This document shows positions 9,336 through 17,882 of a DNA stretch of 64,000 nucleotides, piece by piece (positions within the stretch are counted from its first letter, which is position 1; each line of letters starts with the position of its first letter). Below the pieces are notes generated by a model that saw only the letters and a list, made by a program, of their open reading frames with translations, made no database searches and was not told the origin of the DNA. A program made the translations under genes and the position numbers. Source of the stretch: Thermococcus sibiricus MM 739 (GTDB lineage: Archaea > Methanobacteriota_B > Thermococci > Thermococcales > Thermococcaceae). The stretch covers positions 1,232,276 to 1,296,275 of the forward strand of contig NC_012883.1 in the NCBI RefSeq assembly GCF_000022545.1, given 5' to 3'.

Positions 9336-10613
9336 TTATCTTTTCCTTCTGAACCTAAGCTTTGCTGTAAGGAGCTTTTCTGTTGTGAAGAACCTTGCGG
9401 TTATAACCAAAGTCACTGTGCTTAGTATCCCCAGATACAGAACACTAACATACATGCTGGAATACTGGCCCATCAGCATAGCTCTTGAAGCCAATATTGG
9501 ATGGCTAAACGGTAGTGCAAGTAGGAGATATTTGATAGCCAGAGGGAGAGTCTCTATATCCGCAAACATGAGTATAAAGGTGGGAAAGGCTAGGGGCATT
9601 ATCCCTGCGCTCACCACGGCGTTTGCACTTTTTGTGTCCTCTGCAAAGACTGCAAGCAACATTGCAAAGCTTAATGCGAACGTGATTGCAAGGAACATTA
9701 TAAGGACAAAAAGCGCCGCTCCTTGAGGAGTAACTGTCAAGCCTAGGTCTTCTAGAGAAATTCCAATCTCGCCGGATGAAGATATCATGTTACCAAGATA
9801 GCTTCTCATGCCTATCATATAAGTTACTGCCGCTATTATTCCTATGATAGCCGTCCCAACCATTTTTCCGGCAACAATCGTTATTCTTTTCACAGGTAGG
9901 GTGAGCAGGGTTTCAAGAGTTTTGTTTTCCTTCTCCATTGCCATACTTCCTGCCGACATCTGGGCAACCATTATTATCATTATGAATATTACGATTGGCA
10001 TGGAAAATGATTGTGAGGTTATAAGGCTCGCCACTAGAGAAGGTGGAACAGGAACAATGCGACCTCTAATTACAGTATAGCTCCTTGCATCTATTGGTCT
10101 CAAAATAGCCTCTGGATCTCCTTCCATATTCTGCTGGATCTTCAATTTTGCAAGATAATCATTAATGACAGTTAAAATGGCATTAACTCTACCTTCGCTA
10201 ATCGATTCTCGCATTCCTCCACTTATGCCCTTTACTATCCCATAAATCTCAACTTGAGCTTTTTGATTGCTCTCTATCGATTTAGAGAAATTCTTTGAAA
10301 TAACTACTATCATGTTGTAATCCTCTTCTTGTGCTTTTTTGAGAGCTTCGTCTAAATTCAAGGCCTCTATTATAGTAACCGTAACATTAGGAGCTGCTTC
10401 CAGAGTTTTTATAAGCAAATTACCGTAATCACCCTCATCAAAATTCACAAGAACTATTTTAGTCTCTTCTTGGGCCTGTTGAAAACCTATTTGCATCATT
10501 TGACCTAATGCAGGATAAAGTATGAGAGGAACGACGATTATTCCAAATATTAATCCTTTATCCCTTAAAAGATCCCTGAGTTCTTTCTTAACAATTATCC
10601 AGAAATCGCTCAT
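9336..10613 (-). CDS. ABC-2 type transporter permease (NatB-like)
   Basis: The 425-residue protein has one N-terminal membrane anchor (residues about 20-45), an external domain of about 150 residues and then five or six membrane segments. This is the layout of NatB-type ABC-2 permeases, which work as exporters. The motif MEKENKTLETLLTLPV near 235 is the typical ABC-2 coupling segment. Its start overlaps the ATPase stop by 4 bases (ATGA), so the two are translationally coupled. The substrate is unknown; sodium, small molecules or peptides are possible for the family. Confidence 0.85.
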   Translation of the reverse strand: MSDFWIIVKKELRDLLRDKGLIFGIIVVPLILYPALGQMMQIGFQQAQEETKIVLVNFDEGDYGNLLIKTLEAAPNVTVTIIEALNLDEALKKAQEEDYNMIVVISKNFSKSIESNQKAQVEIYGIVKGISGGMRESISEGRVNAILTVINDYLAKLKIQQNMEGDPEAILRPIDARSYTVIRGRIVPVPPSLVASLITSQSFSMPIVIFIMIIMVAQMSAGSMAMEKENKTLETLLTLPVKRITIVAGKMVGTAIIGIIAAVTYMIGMRSYLGNMISSSGEIGISLEDLGLTVTPQGAALFVLIMFLAITFALSFAMLLAVFAEDTKSANAVVSAGIMPLAFPTFILMFADIETLPLAIKYLLLALPFSHPILASRAMLMGQYSSMYVSVLYLGILSTVTLVITARFFTTEKLLTAKLRFRRKR

Positions 10614-11359
10614 CCAAACACCTCCACTTTCTGCTGTCTTCCGACTATGGACATAAAGACCTCCTCAAGATTTTCTGCCTCATATTTCTCCTTAAGTTCC
10701 TTTGGAGTTCCGATTTCCACGATTACTCCTTTGTTAATTAGTGCTACCCTATCGCAAAGAAATTCAACTTCAAGCATATTATGACTCGAGACCAGAAATG
10801 TTACTCCTTTCTCTCTTGCAAACTGCTTTATTGTTTGTCTTATTGAATAAGCGTTGATTATGTCCAGTCCACTTGCAGGCTCATCTAAGATAGCTAGCTT
10901 GGGTTCAACCATCAAAGCTCTAGCAAGCAAGAGTTTTCTCGTCATACCCTTGGAATAAGTGGATATTTTATCGTTTAACCTATCTCCAAGTCCGCTCAGC
11001 TTAACACCAACTTCTAGCATCTCTTCATAACTCTTTCCAGTCTTTGCATAAAGTTTTGCCATAAACTGAAGGTACTCAATCCCCTTAAGATTTTTATATG
11101 CACCCGCTTCCTCTGGGAGGTAGCTTATGAGTTTTCTAACCTCATCCCCGTCTTTAACGACATCATGACCAAAAACTTCCGCTCTTCCTCCCGTTGGCGT
11201 CAATAAGGTTGCCAGAATCTTGAGAGTTGTGCTCTTTCCAGCACCATTTGGGCCTATAAGCCCGAATATCTCGCCCTCCTTTATCTCAAAGCTTATCCCC
11301 CTAAGGGCTTTGACTTTACCATAATCCTTTTCAAGAGCTTCAACTTTTACGGCTGACAA
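10610..11359 (-). CDS. ABC transporter ATP-binding protein (NatA-like)
   Basis: A 249-residue ABC ATPase. Walker A is GPNGAGKST near residue 37, the signature is YSKGMTRK near 133, and Walker B is LAILDEPASGLD near 155, followed by the switch His in SSHNMLE. It starts at a TTG (11359) preceded by GGAGGTGG at a normal distance. It overlaps the permease gene by 4 bases and lies 26 bp after the XRE regulator, so the transporter is probably regulated with the DUF2178-XRE pair upstream. Confidence 0.9.
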   Translation of the reverse strand: MSAVKVEALEKDYGKVKALRGISFEIKEGEIFGLIGPNGAGKSTTLKILATLLTPTGGRAEVFGHDVVKDGDEVRKLISYLPEEAGAYKNLKGIEYLQFMAKLYAKTGKSYEEMLEVGVKLSGLGDRLNDKISTYSKGMTRKLLLARALMVEPKLAILDEPASGLDIINAYSIRQTIKQFAREKGVTFLVSSHNMLEVEFLCDRVALINKGVIVEIGTPKELKEKYEAENLEEVFMSIVGRQQKVEVFG

Positions 11360-11385
11360 TTTTCCACCTCCAGTGGTTTAGAATT

Positions 11386-11583
11386 TTATTGATCCTCGTA
11401 TATGAATATGTCTTCAATCTTAACTTTAAAAAACTTCGCTATTTTGAATGCTAACCTCAGCGATGGATCGTATTTCCCCTTCTCGATGGCTATGATGGTC
11501 TGCCTCGTGACACCTAATGTCTTGGCTAAATCTTCCTGTGTAAGGCCCTTCAACTCCCTCAGCTCGCGCAGGCGGTTCTTCAC
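11386..11583 (-). CDS. XRE-family HTH transcriptional regulator
   Basis: A 65-residue stand-alone helix-turn-helix protein of the Cro/C1 (HTH_3) type. The core is LTQEDLAKTLGVTRQTII at residues 14-31, with the usual EKGKYDPSL segment after it. The GTG start at 11583 comes immediately after the stop of the DUF2178 gene, with GGTGAT overlapping that gene's end. Small XRE proteins paired with a DUF2178-like membrane protein and an ABC exporter are a repeated arrangement in archaea. The tandem palindromes at 11980-12011 are its likely operators. Confidence 0.9.
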   Translation of the reverse strand: MKNRLRELRELKGLTQEDLAKTLGVTRQTIIAIEKGKYDPSLRLAFKIAKFFKVKIEDIFIYEDQ

Positions 11584-11967
11584 TCAGATCACCCTCGAAT
11601 AGTAGTGTCTGAAGAGGAGATGAAGCGTCAACATGACCGCCAGCACGAGGCCGGCCGTTAGGAAGGCACCTTCCATCTTTGGGTCCGAGAGTTTTCCCGA
11701 CAGCAAGAGCATGGCAACGGCAAGGCTTATGCTCGTTATCTGAAGGGTTCTTCTAGATGCAATTTCGTTTATTCTCAGGGTTCTTTCGTCTTCGAGAATA
11801 AAGCCCTTCTTCTCAAGGTACGAGAAGTAGAGGTTAACGAAAATTGCAGTCAAAGCAAAAGCAATTAAAGAGAGCTCACTTTTTCCTGAGTTCGTGACCC
11901 ATCCCACTATCCAGCCAAGAGCTACAACCGCGAGGAGCGCAGGTAATAACATTTTCTTCTCCTTCAT
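11584..11967 (-). CDS. DUF2178-like small membrane protein
   Basis: About 127 residues with four hydrophobic segments: residues about 8-25 and 29-47, then two after the cytoplasmic EDERTLRINEIASRR stretch. That EDER...EIASRRT stretch between the second and third membrane helices is typical of DUF2178 proteins, which usually accompany XRE regulators. I choose ATG 11967 because GGTGGGA sits 5 bases upstream, while the ATG at 11979 would overlap the operator. It is the first gene of an apparent operon with the XRE regulator and the ABC transporter. The function is unknown; membrane control of the regulator is an inference. Confidence 0.75.
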   Translation of the reverse strand: MKEKKMLLPALLAVVALGWIVGWVTNSGKSELSLIAFALTAIFVNLYFSYLEKKGFILEDERTLRINEIASRRTLQITSISLAVAMLLLSGKLSDPKMEGAFLTAGLVLAVMLTLHLLFRHYYSRVI

Positions 11968-11979
11968 CACTCCCACCAT

Positions 11980-12011
11980 GTAAAGTTTCCTTTACGTAAA
12001 GTTTACTTTAC
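11980..12011 (-). promoter_or_regulatory. Two tandem palindromic operators beside the DUF2178-XRE-ABC promoter
   Basis: Two abutting 16-bp palindromes are visible: GTAAAG-TTTC-CTTTAC at 11980-11995 and GTAAAG-TTTA-CTTTAC at 11996-12011. Both have identical perfect 6-bp arms and a 4-bp spacer. On the minus strand a TATA element (TTTATAAGG, near 12014-12022) lies just upstream, which places the expected transcription start inside the palindromes. A repressor bound there would block initiation. The XRE protein of the same operon is the obvious candidate, giving autoregulation; that assignment is inferred. Confidence 0.75.
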
Positions 12012-12013
12012 AT

Positions 12014-12022
12014 CCTTATAAA
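12014..12022 (-). promoter_or_regulatory. TATA box of the DUF2178-XRE-ABC operon
   Basis: On the minus strand the sequence GTTTATAAGG is a good archaeal TATA element. Its centre is about 25 bp upstream of the boundary between the two GTAAAG/CTTTAC palindromes and about 50 bp upstream of the DUF2178 start codon. Confidence 0.6.
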
Positions 12023-12090
12023 CTTTTTGCATTAATCTCCCAACATCCCAAAGATACTCTAAGCTTCAAGCATCTCAAAGAACCCATTCT

Positions 12091-12471
12091 CTATTTTTTA
12101 AGCCAATGATAAAGCATCGAAATCAGATGTGAATATATTAGGAGTTGCACTGCAACAGAAAAGTATCTACTGAGGAGTTCAAACTCTTTTGTTCCATAAC
12201 TGTTCGCTAATTTCCACACGGAAAATGGTACTATTATTGGAAAAGAGATCTCAATGGTCAAAGTTAAAACTTTCATTTCCTTAATTTCCTCTTCTTCGCT
12301 TTTCTCAATCCCTGCAAGTTTCATTCCTAGATATATAGAAAAGAAAGCTAACATCACAGAGATTACTGCCCATGTAGAGTTTTTAGACCTCACGAAATAA
12401 ACTGTGAGTAAAGCAAACAAAACTATCAAGCTAAAGACAATAAGTCAGACAGGCCAGCGCTTAACCTCCAT
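12091..12471 (-). pseudogene. Membrane-protein gene with an in-frame TGA near its start
   Basis: Translation from ATG 12471 gives MEVKRWPV, then a TGA (12447-12445), and then an open frame of 117 codons that starts LIVFSLIVLFALL and ends ISMLYHWLKK. The downstream part has hydrophobic segments at each end of a charged centre (KSEEEEIKEMK) and resembles the small DUF2178-type membrane proteins next door. A TTG at 12429 could serve as a late start, but it has no clear ribosome binding site. I read it as a gene broken by one nonsense mutation. A sequencing error, or real use of the late start, is possible. Confidence 0.5.
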
Positions 12472-12517
12472 ATAACCATCACCAAAGGATTACTCAAAAT
12501 TAGAGGAAGCAGGAAAA

Positions 12518-12823
12518 TCAAGACCCTTGGAGTTTTTCTTTAATAATCGAAATCCTCCTAAGCTTTGATTTGACTGCGAGCTTGTTGTGATCTACAACTA
12601 TGAACTCCCCAATGCTCTTAACAGCCTTCATGGGTATCAAAAGAAGACCCTCATGATCGGTGACAAATTCACTTGTGTCCAAATTCTCATCTGGTTCAGC
12701 AACTATCACTAAAACTTCTCCGGTATCTTCATCAAAGCTTAAATCATAGAGCCACCCAAGTCTTATTCCGGTATCAGTTATAATCTCCATATCCCTAAGT
12801 TTTGATGCTTTAACCTTTACCAT
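12518..12823 (-). CDS. PRC-barrel domain protein
   Basis: A 101-residue protein made of one PRC-barrel. It begins MVKVKASKLRDMEIITDTG, continues with a GWLYDLSFDEDTGEV strand pair, and ends with a basic IKEKLQGS tail. PRC-barrels occur in photosynthetic reaction centre H subunits, in RimM and in archaeal CdvA-related proteins, and usually mediate binding to RNA or protein partners. The start at 12823 follows GGGGGGTATAAA. It lies alone between the broken membrane gene and cdc48. No enzymatic role is evident. Confidence 0.8.
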   Translation of the reverse strand: MVKVKASKLRDMEIITDTGIRLGWLYDLSFDEDTGEVLVIVAEPDENLDTSEFVTDHEGLLLIPMKAVKSIGEFIVVDHNKLAVKSKLRRISIIKEKLQGS

Positions 12824-12896
12824 TTTATACCCCCCAGCTTTTTACCTATATTGAAAATCAACTTTTTTATATAAAATCTTTTCTAAAAAATTGAAA

Positions 12897-15407
12897 TCAA
12901 AGTGTGAAGTAATCAACCTCTCTGCGTTCCTCTCCTTTAACACCTTTTCTGCTTTCTTCAAATGTTTTGTAATAATCAAGCATGTACCTCGTTATGCTAG
13001 GCTTGACCTTCTTCATCGCGTCCTCAAAATCCCCCTTTGAGACTTTAAGCTTTTCTAAAAATTCCTCTGCTTGATCCTCTACAAGATCTCTCGATGTTAT
13101 CGAAACTGCTCTTCTAAGTGCTACAAATGCTGCCTCTCTAACCAATGCAGCCAAATCGGCCCCACTATAACCTTCAGTTTTCTTTGCAAGTTCCTGTAAG
13201 CTTACATCACTAGCAAGTGGTACCCTCCTCGTATGAACCTTTAATATTTCCAATCTTGCCTTCTCATCCGGTGCTGGGACTAAGATTAACCTATCAAACC
13301 TTCCAGGTCTTAATAAAGCAGGATCAAGAATGTCGGGTCTGTTTGTGGCAGCAATAACCACCACACCACTGTTCTCCTCGATACCATCCATCTCGGTGAG
13401 GAGTTGGTTGATAAGTCTATCTGTGACTCTATCACCTTCACCTCCCCTCATGGGAGCTATTGAATCAACTTCGTCAATAAAAACCACTGTAGGAGCTGCT
13501 TGCCTTGCTTTCCTGAATATCTCTCTAATCCTTTTCTCGCTCTCTCCAACCCACTTGCTAAGTACTTCTGGACCCCTAATACCAATGAAGTTAGCCTCAC
13601 TCTCATTTGCTACAGCTTTGGCTAAGAGAGTTTTACCAGTTCCAGGAGGCCCATAAAGAAGTATTCCCTTAGGAGGAGTGATCCCAAGTCTTTGGAAGGC
13701 TTTGGGATATTTTAAAGGCCACTCGACAGCTTCTTTTAACTCTTGTTTTACGTTTTCAAGACCCCCAATATCATCCCATCTAACGTTAGGGACTTCAATA
13801 AGCACTTCTCTAAGGGCTGACGGTTCTATCATCTTCAAGGCTTCATAAAAATCATTCTTCGTAACTTTAAGTTCCTGAAGAACCTCAGGAGGTATCTTCT
13901 CTTCCTCTGGATTGACCTTACCCTCTGTAATGAGTCTTCTCAACACCACCATAGCTGCTTCTCTCGCCAATGCTGCCAAATCAGCCCCAACAAACCCATG
14001 AGTCTTCTCTGCAAGTTCCTCAAGCATACTATCTATCAATCTGGCCCTTACTTCTTTGTATAGCTCCCCATCCTCCTTCAAAGTAATCTTGATATCACTT
14101 TCCTCTTTTGCATTCTCGATTTTCTGAATCATCTCTTCAATTCTTTCCTTGTCAAATGCCTCTCTATTCTTAAGGCTGTTTAAAACTCTCAAGACGCTCC
14201 TCTTATCATATTCCGGCTCAAGCGGCATTCCTCTTGTGTGGATTTGAAGGATCTCTTTTCTTCCTTGTTTATCAGGAACACCAACTTCAATCTCCCTATC
14301 AAACCTACCCGGCCTTCTAAGGGCAGGATCCAAAGCATCAGGCCTGTTAGTTGCACCTATGACTATCACTTTTCCTCTGCTTTTCAAGCCATCCATTAAT
14401 GTAAGGAGCTGTGAAACCACCCTCTTCTCGACTTCTCCAGTAACCTCTTCCCTCTTTGGAGCTATAGCGTCAATCTCATCAATAAAGATTATGCTTGGAG
14501 CATTCTCTTCTGCCTCTTTAAAGATGTCTCTTAACCTCTCCTCGCTTTCTCCATAGTACTTGCTCATAATTTCTGGGCCATTAATTGCAATGAAGTGAGC
14601 ATTAGCCTCATTAGCAACAGCCTTAGCTAATAAAGTTTTACCAGTACCAGGAGGCCCGTAAAGCAAAACACCCTTAGGCGGTTCAATTCCCAATCTCTCA
14701 AAAAGTTCCGGATGCTTCAATGGGAGTTCTACCATCTCACGAATCTTTTGAACAGCGTCTTTAAGGCCACCAATGTCCTCGTAAGTAACTTCAGGAACTT
14801 TCTCTTCTCTAACTTCTACCGCCTGTGGAAGAACTTCTATTTCTGTATTATACGTTATCTGAACTATGCCCTTGGGAGCAGTATTTACTACAATAAACTT
14901 TAGTTCACCAAATCCCAATGGCAGACTTTCAAAGAAACCCCTGAAGAGCTCATCAAATGGGGAACCTGCATAAATCTCCGTTTCTCTTCCGCTCGCTACT
15001 ACTAAGTCCCCTTTGGTGACTGGCCTACCAAGAAGGTTCCTCTTAACCAGTTCACCAGGAATTTGGAGATATACTCCTCTCTGTGCCGGGGCTAGAACAA
15101 CTTTCCTCGCCTCTTGAACTTCAGCTTTTCTTAAAATAATATAATCCCCTATGCTTACCCCGGCATTTCTCCTTATATAACCATCCATTCTTATTATGTC
15201 AAGCCCTTTATCATCCGGATGAGCATTTTCAGCTATTGCAGCGGTTTTTCTCTCTCCTTCGAGCTCCACTATATCACCTGGTTCAATTCCAAGTTGTCTC
15301 TGATACTTTCTATCGATCCTAACTACTCCTCTACCAACATCTCGCTTAAGAGCCTCAGCAACCCTTAACTTTATTTCATCTTTTACCTCGTCCTTCCCAA
15401 ATATCAT
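12897..15407 (-). CDS. Cdc48/VAT-type AAA+ ATPase
   Basis: An 836-residue double AAA+ unfoldase. An N-terminal double-psi barrel/CDC48_N domain (residues about 1-190) precedes the D1 and D2 rings. Each has Walker A GPPGTGKT and Walker B with the DE pair ([10 protein letters not shown] and [10 protein letters not shown]), and arginine-finger segments [19 protein letters not shown] and the like are present. It probably unfolds substrates for the archaeal proteasome. ATG 15407 is chosen because the upstream GTG 15416 falls in the GGTGAT ribosome binding site. D1 contains a roughly 50-residue charged insertion, as in other Thermococcales Cdc48 proteins. It overlaps nothing but follows the next gene closely. 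Confidence 0.95.
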   Translation of the reverse strand: MIFGKDEVKDEIKLRVAEALKRDVGRGVVRIDRKYQRQLGIEPGDIVELEGERKTAAIAENAHPDDKGLDIIRMDGYIRRNAGVSIGDYIILRKAEVQEARKVVLAPAQRGVYLQIPGELVKRNLLGRPVTKGDLVVASGRETEIYAGSPFDELFRGFFESLPLGFGELKFIVVNTAPKGIVQITYNTEIEVLPQAVEVREEKVPEVTYEDIGGLKDAVQKIREMVELPLKHPELFERLGIEPPKGVLLYGPPGTGKTLLAKAVANEANAHFIAINGPEIMSKYYGESEERLRDIFKEAEENAPSIIFIDEIDAIAPKREEVTGEVEKRVVSQLLTLMDGLKSRGKVIVIGATNRPDALDPALRRPGRFDREIEVGVPDKQGRKEILQIHTRGMPLEPEYDKRSVLRVLNSLKNREAFDKERIEEMIQKIENAKEESDIKITLKEDGELYKEVRARLIDSMLEELAEKTHGFVGADLAALAREAAMVVLRRLITEGKVNPEEEKIPPEVLQELKVTKNDFYEALKMIEPSALREVLIEVPNVRWDDIGGLENVKQELKEAVEWPLKYPKAFQRLGITPPKGILLYGPPGTGKTLLAKAVANESEANFIGIRGPEVLSKWVGESEKRIREIFRKARQAAPTVVFIDEVDSIAPMRGGEGDRVTDRLINQLLTEMDGIEENSGVVVIAATNRPDILDPALLRPGRFDRLILVPAPDEKARLEILKVHTRRVPLASDVSLQELAKKTEGYSGADLAALVREAAFVALRRAVSITSRDLVEDQAEEFLEKLKVSKGDFEDAMKKVKPSITRYMLDYYKTFEESRKGVKGEERREVDYFTL

Positions 15408-15412
15408 TTCTA

Positions 15413-16177
15413 TCACCTTTTTTTCTTTTTATGAATTTCAATAGCCTCTTCTAATGTTAAATTCCCTTTTGCAACTTCTCGGGCAAGTCTAGATGAAATA
15501 GTGATCATACCATTACTTAATTCTCGACTTCTTGTTTTTATATAATCAATTTCTCCTTTAGTGGGTTCACCCACATGCATCAATTCCCCAATTGTAGTTT
15601 CTCTCCCATCTCTTAAAGCTATGTTGATAGATGCCACAATATCCTGAACCTGCGATGCCTCAAGCCCACCGATCTTTGGAGTAGTCCTCCGTTCATTAAC
15701 CAAAAAAATTGGAAAATCTTCACCAAGGATATTTGCGAGATTTTTAAGCATTAAACTTCTATATCTCTTTGCACCATGCCCTATCTTAACTCTTGCTCCT
15801 GGATATTTTTCCAACAGGTTAAGGATAACATCAATATCTTTCGGACTTTTTAAATGATGTACCTCAATAACCCTATTATCAGCAACAACTGCTACTCCAG
15901 GCCTTTCTCCAGGGTCTATAGCTATGTATATGTTTTTAAATCTCTCCCTTCCCTCAAGCTTGTTTAAGAGGGAATCTATAAAATTTTCATTCACAACTGC
16001 TATCTTAACCGGAAAGTTAATCGCATTATATTCCTCTTCACTGGTCAAAACAACTTCTACATCAAAAGGAATCTCATCCCTAAGTCTAAGACTGTAAAAA
16101 GGTATCCCATAATCTCGCAAAACCTTTGTGGCCATATAATAGACCCTCGCATTTTCAGTGACAATTGCTACCCTCAT
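15413..16177 (-). CDS. Conserved archaeal protein with an RNase H/RuvC-like fold
   Basis: A 254-residue protein. Its middle carries an RNase H-fold signature [16 protein letters not shown] (near residues 86-101), with acidic and basic residues spaced as in the YqgF/RuvC branch, and a later [15 protein letters not shown] segment. The N-terminal 70 residues look like a Rossmann-type domain. The best guess is a nuclease-fold protein of unknown substrate. It sits directly upstream of cdc48 with a few bases between them, an arrangement known from Pyrococcus. I choose ATG 16177 over the TTG 16183; the transcript may be leaderless. Confidence 0.65.
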   Translation of the reverse strand: MRVAIVTENARVYYMATKVLRDYGIPFYSLRLRDEIPFDVEVVLTSEEEYNAINFPVKIAVVNENFIDSLLNKLEGRERFKNIYIAIDPGERPGVAVVADNRVIEVHHLKSPKDIDVILNLLEKYPGARVKIGHGAKRYRSLMLKNLANILGEDFPIFLVNERRTTPKIGGLEASQVQDIVASINIALRDGRETTIGELMHVGEPTKGEIDYIKTRSRELSNGMITISSRLAREVAKGNLTLEEAIEIHKKKKR

Positions 16178-16357
16178 GTTCAATGATTTGAAAGATATAA
16201 TTAAAAAGATTAGGGAAATTTAGATAAAAGTACAAAAACGTACCGGAATCATTTAATTTCCCTATAAACAGCAATATTCACAAAAAATTTTGAATAAACT
16301 TTATAAACCCTTGATACTCAAATAAGAATGCCCCAGAGTAGGGCAGGGGTGAGGTCT

Positions 16358-16522
16358 ATGCAACCTCCAAAGAAAAAGAAAGTTGAAGACTTTGAAGAAG
16401 AGGAAGAAATCTTAGAAGAAGACTGGGAAGATGAATTTGATGAGGACTGGGAGGAAGACTGGGAGGAGGAAGAAGACTGGGAGGATGAAGACTGGGAGGA
16501 AGAAGACGAAGACGATTGGTAA
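16358..16522 (+). CDS. Small extremely acidic Trp/Glu/Asp-rich protein
   Basis: A 54-residue protein starts MQPPKKKKVEDFEEEEE. After it, almost every residue is Glu or Asp, broken by six regularly placed tryptophans in EDW or EEDW units, and it ends DEDDW. ATG 16358 is supported by GGTGAGG just upstream; an earlier ATG at 16328 would add ten residues. A TATA element (CTTTATAAACC, near 16301-16312) lies in front. The lysine patch plus acidic tail suggests a nucleic acid- or protein-binding polyanion, possibly disordered. The function is unknown. A similar acidic, aromatic tail ends the protein at 62668-63108. Confidence 0.75.
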   Translation: MQPPKKKKVEDFEEEEEILEEDWEDEFDEDWEEDWEEEEDWEDEDWEEEDEDDW

Positions 16523-16602
16523 ACACCTCCATCCCATACTTAACCTTTTCACCTTTCCAAATCTTTATTAACCCTCTTCTACTTTTTTACAATGGTGGTT
16601 GG

Positions 16603-17805
16603 ATGGCATTTTTGAAAGTAGTTCCTCTGGAAAGGGCCTTAAACATAGTAAATTCATTGCCATTAAATGCAAAAATAGAAGAGATACCTCTTGAAAATGC
16701 CCTTGGAAGAATTTTAGCGGAAGATGTAACCTCTCCAGTAAACGTGCCCCCTTTTGATAGGGCCACTGTAGATGGATATGCCGTGAAAAGTGAAAACACG
16801 TGGAATGCAAATGAGAGTAACCCAGTCCGATTGAAAGTCATTGGAGAAGTTCATGCCGGCGAAGAGCCCAATATAGAGATAAACAGTGGTGAAGCTGTCT
16901 ACATATCCACTGGAGCTGTTCTTCCCAAAGGAACAGATGCAGTTATAGAATTCGAGATTGTGGATAGGGAAGGAGATGAAGTGTTAATCTACAAGCCGAT
17001 TTATCCCCAAGCCGGGGTCATGAAAGCTGGAACAGATATCCCCAAAGGAAAACTTCTTCTAAAAAAGGGAATGAAACTTGGATTTAAAGAGACAGCTTTG
17101 CTGTCTGCAGTAGGTCTTGAAAAGGTAAAAGTGTTTGCAAAACCTAAGATCGCAATAATCAGTACTGGGAATGAGGTAATTTTGCCTGGAGAAGAATTAA
17201 AACCCGGTAAGATATATGATATAAACGGAAGAGCCCTCAATGATGCGGTTAAAGAACTTGGAGGCGACCCACATTTTCTCGGAATAGCAAGAGATAATGA
17301 AGAGAGTCTAAGAACCAAGATCCTAGAGGGTTTGAAATATGATATAGTTCTGCTAAGTGGTGGAGCCAGCGGCGGGACTAGAGACCTCACAGCGTCAATA
17401 ATAGACGAACTGGGAGAAGTAAGAATACATGGGATTGCAATTCAGCCCGGAAAACCTACAATAATAGGTGTGATAAATGAAAAGGCTATTTTTGGACTGC
17501 CAGGTTATCCAACAAGCTGTTTAACGAATTTTACGCTTTTAGTAGCTCCTTTAATAAGAAAACTCCTCGGTGGAGAGTTTAAAATAGAGTACACAAGGAA
17601 AAGGCTCACCCACAAAGTGTTTTCCGTCAAAGGTAGAAGACAGTTTTTACCAGTTAAAATCAAAGAAGAAACTGCAATACCAATAATGAAAGGCAGCGGC
17701 GCTATTACAAGTTTCATAAACGCAGACGGTTTTGTGGAGGTTCCCGAAAATGTTGAAATTTTAGAAGAAGGAGAGGAAGTCAACGTAATTCTCTTCAAGT
17801 TCTAA
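16603..17805 (+). CDS. moeA: MoeA-type molybdopterin molybdenum/tungsten transferase
   Basis: MoeA inserts Mo or W into adenylated molybdopterin. In Thermococcales the metal is mainly tungsten, for aldehyde and GAPOR enzymes. The protein has the MoeA N-terminal PFDRATVDGYAV motif near residue 50, the GTDAVIEFE segment, and the MPT-binding domain. That domain has STGNEV near residue 185 and LLSGGASGG near 245, followed by KPTIIGVINEKAIFGLPGYPTS. ATG 16603 (400 residues) is preceded by GGTGG; the longer frame from 16516 overlaps the acidic gene by a few bases and lacks conservation. Thermococcales often have two MoeA paralogues, so I cannot say which this is. Confidence 0.88.
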   Translation: MAFLKVVPLERALNIVNSLPLNAKIEEIPLENALGRILAEDVTSPVNVPPFDRATVDGYAVKSENTWNANESNPVRLKVIGEVHAGEEPNIEINSGEAVYISTGAVLPKGTDAVIEFEIVDREGDEVLIYKPIYPQAGVMKAGTDIPKGKLLLKKGMKLGFKETALLSAVGLEKVKVFAKPKIAIISTGNEVILPGEELKPGKIYDINGRALNDAVKELGGDPHFLGIARDNEESLRTKILEGLKYDIVLLSGGASGGTRDLTASIIDELGEVRIHGIAIQPGKPTIIGVINEKAIFGLPGYPTSCLTNFTLLVAPLIRKLLGGEFKIEYTRKRLTHKVFSVKGRRQFLPVKIKEETAIPIMKGSGAITSFINADGFVEVPENVEILEEGEEVNVILFKF

Positions 17806-17882
17806 CTTGATTTTCTGGTATCCCCCCTTTTCCCGGATAAACTTTTAAATAACTCTCCCGTTATTAGGGTAGGTGAAGAGAA

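Noticed and set aside
12445-12447. TGA as a selenocysteine codon
   Set aside because: Thermococcales are not known to use selenocysteine, no SECIS-like hairpin is seen, and the position (PV*LIV) is in a membrane segment.
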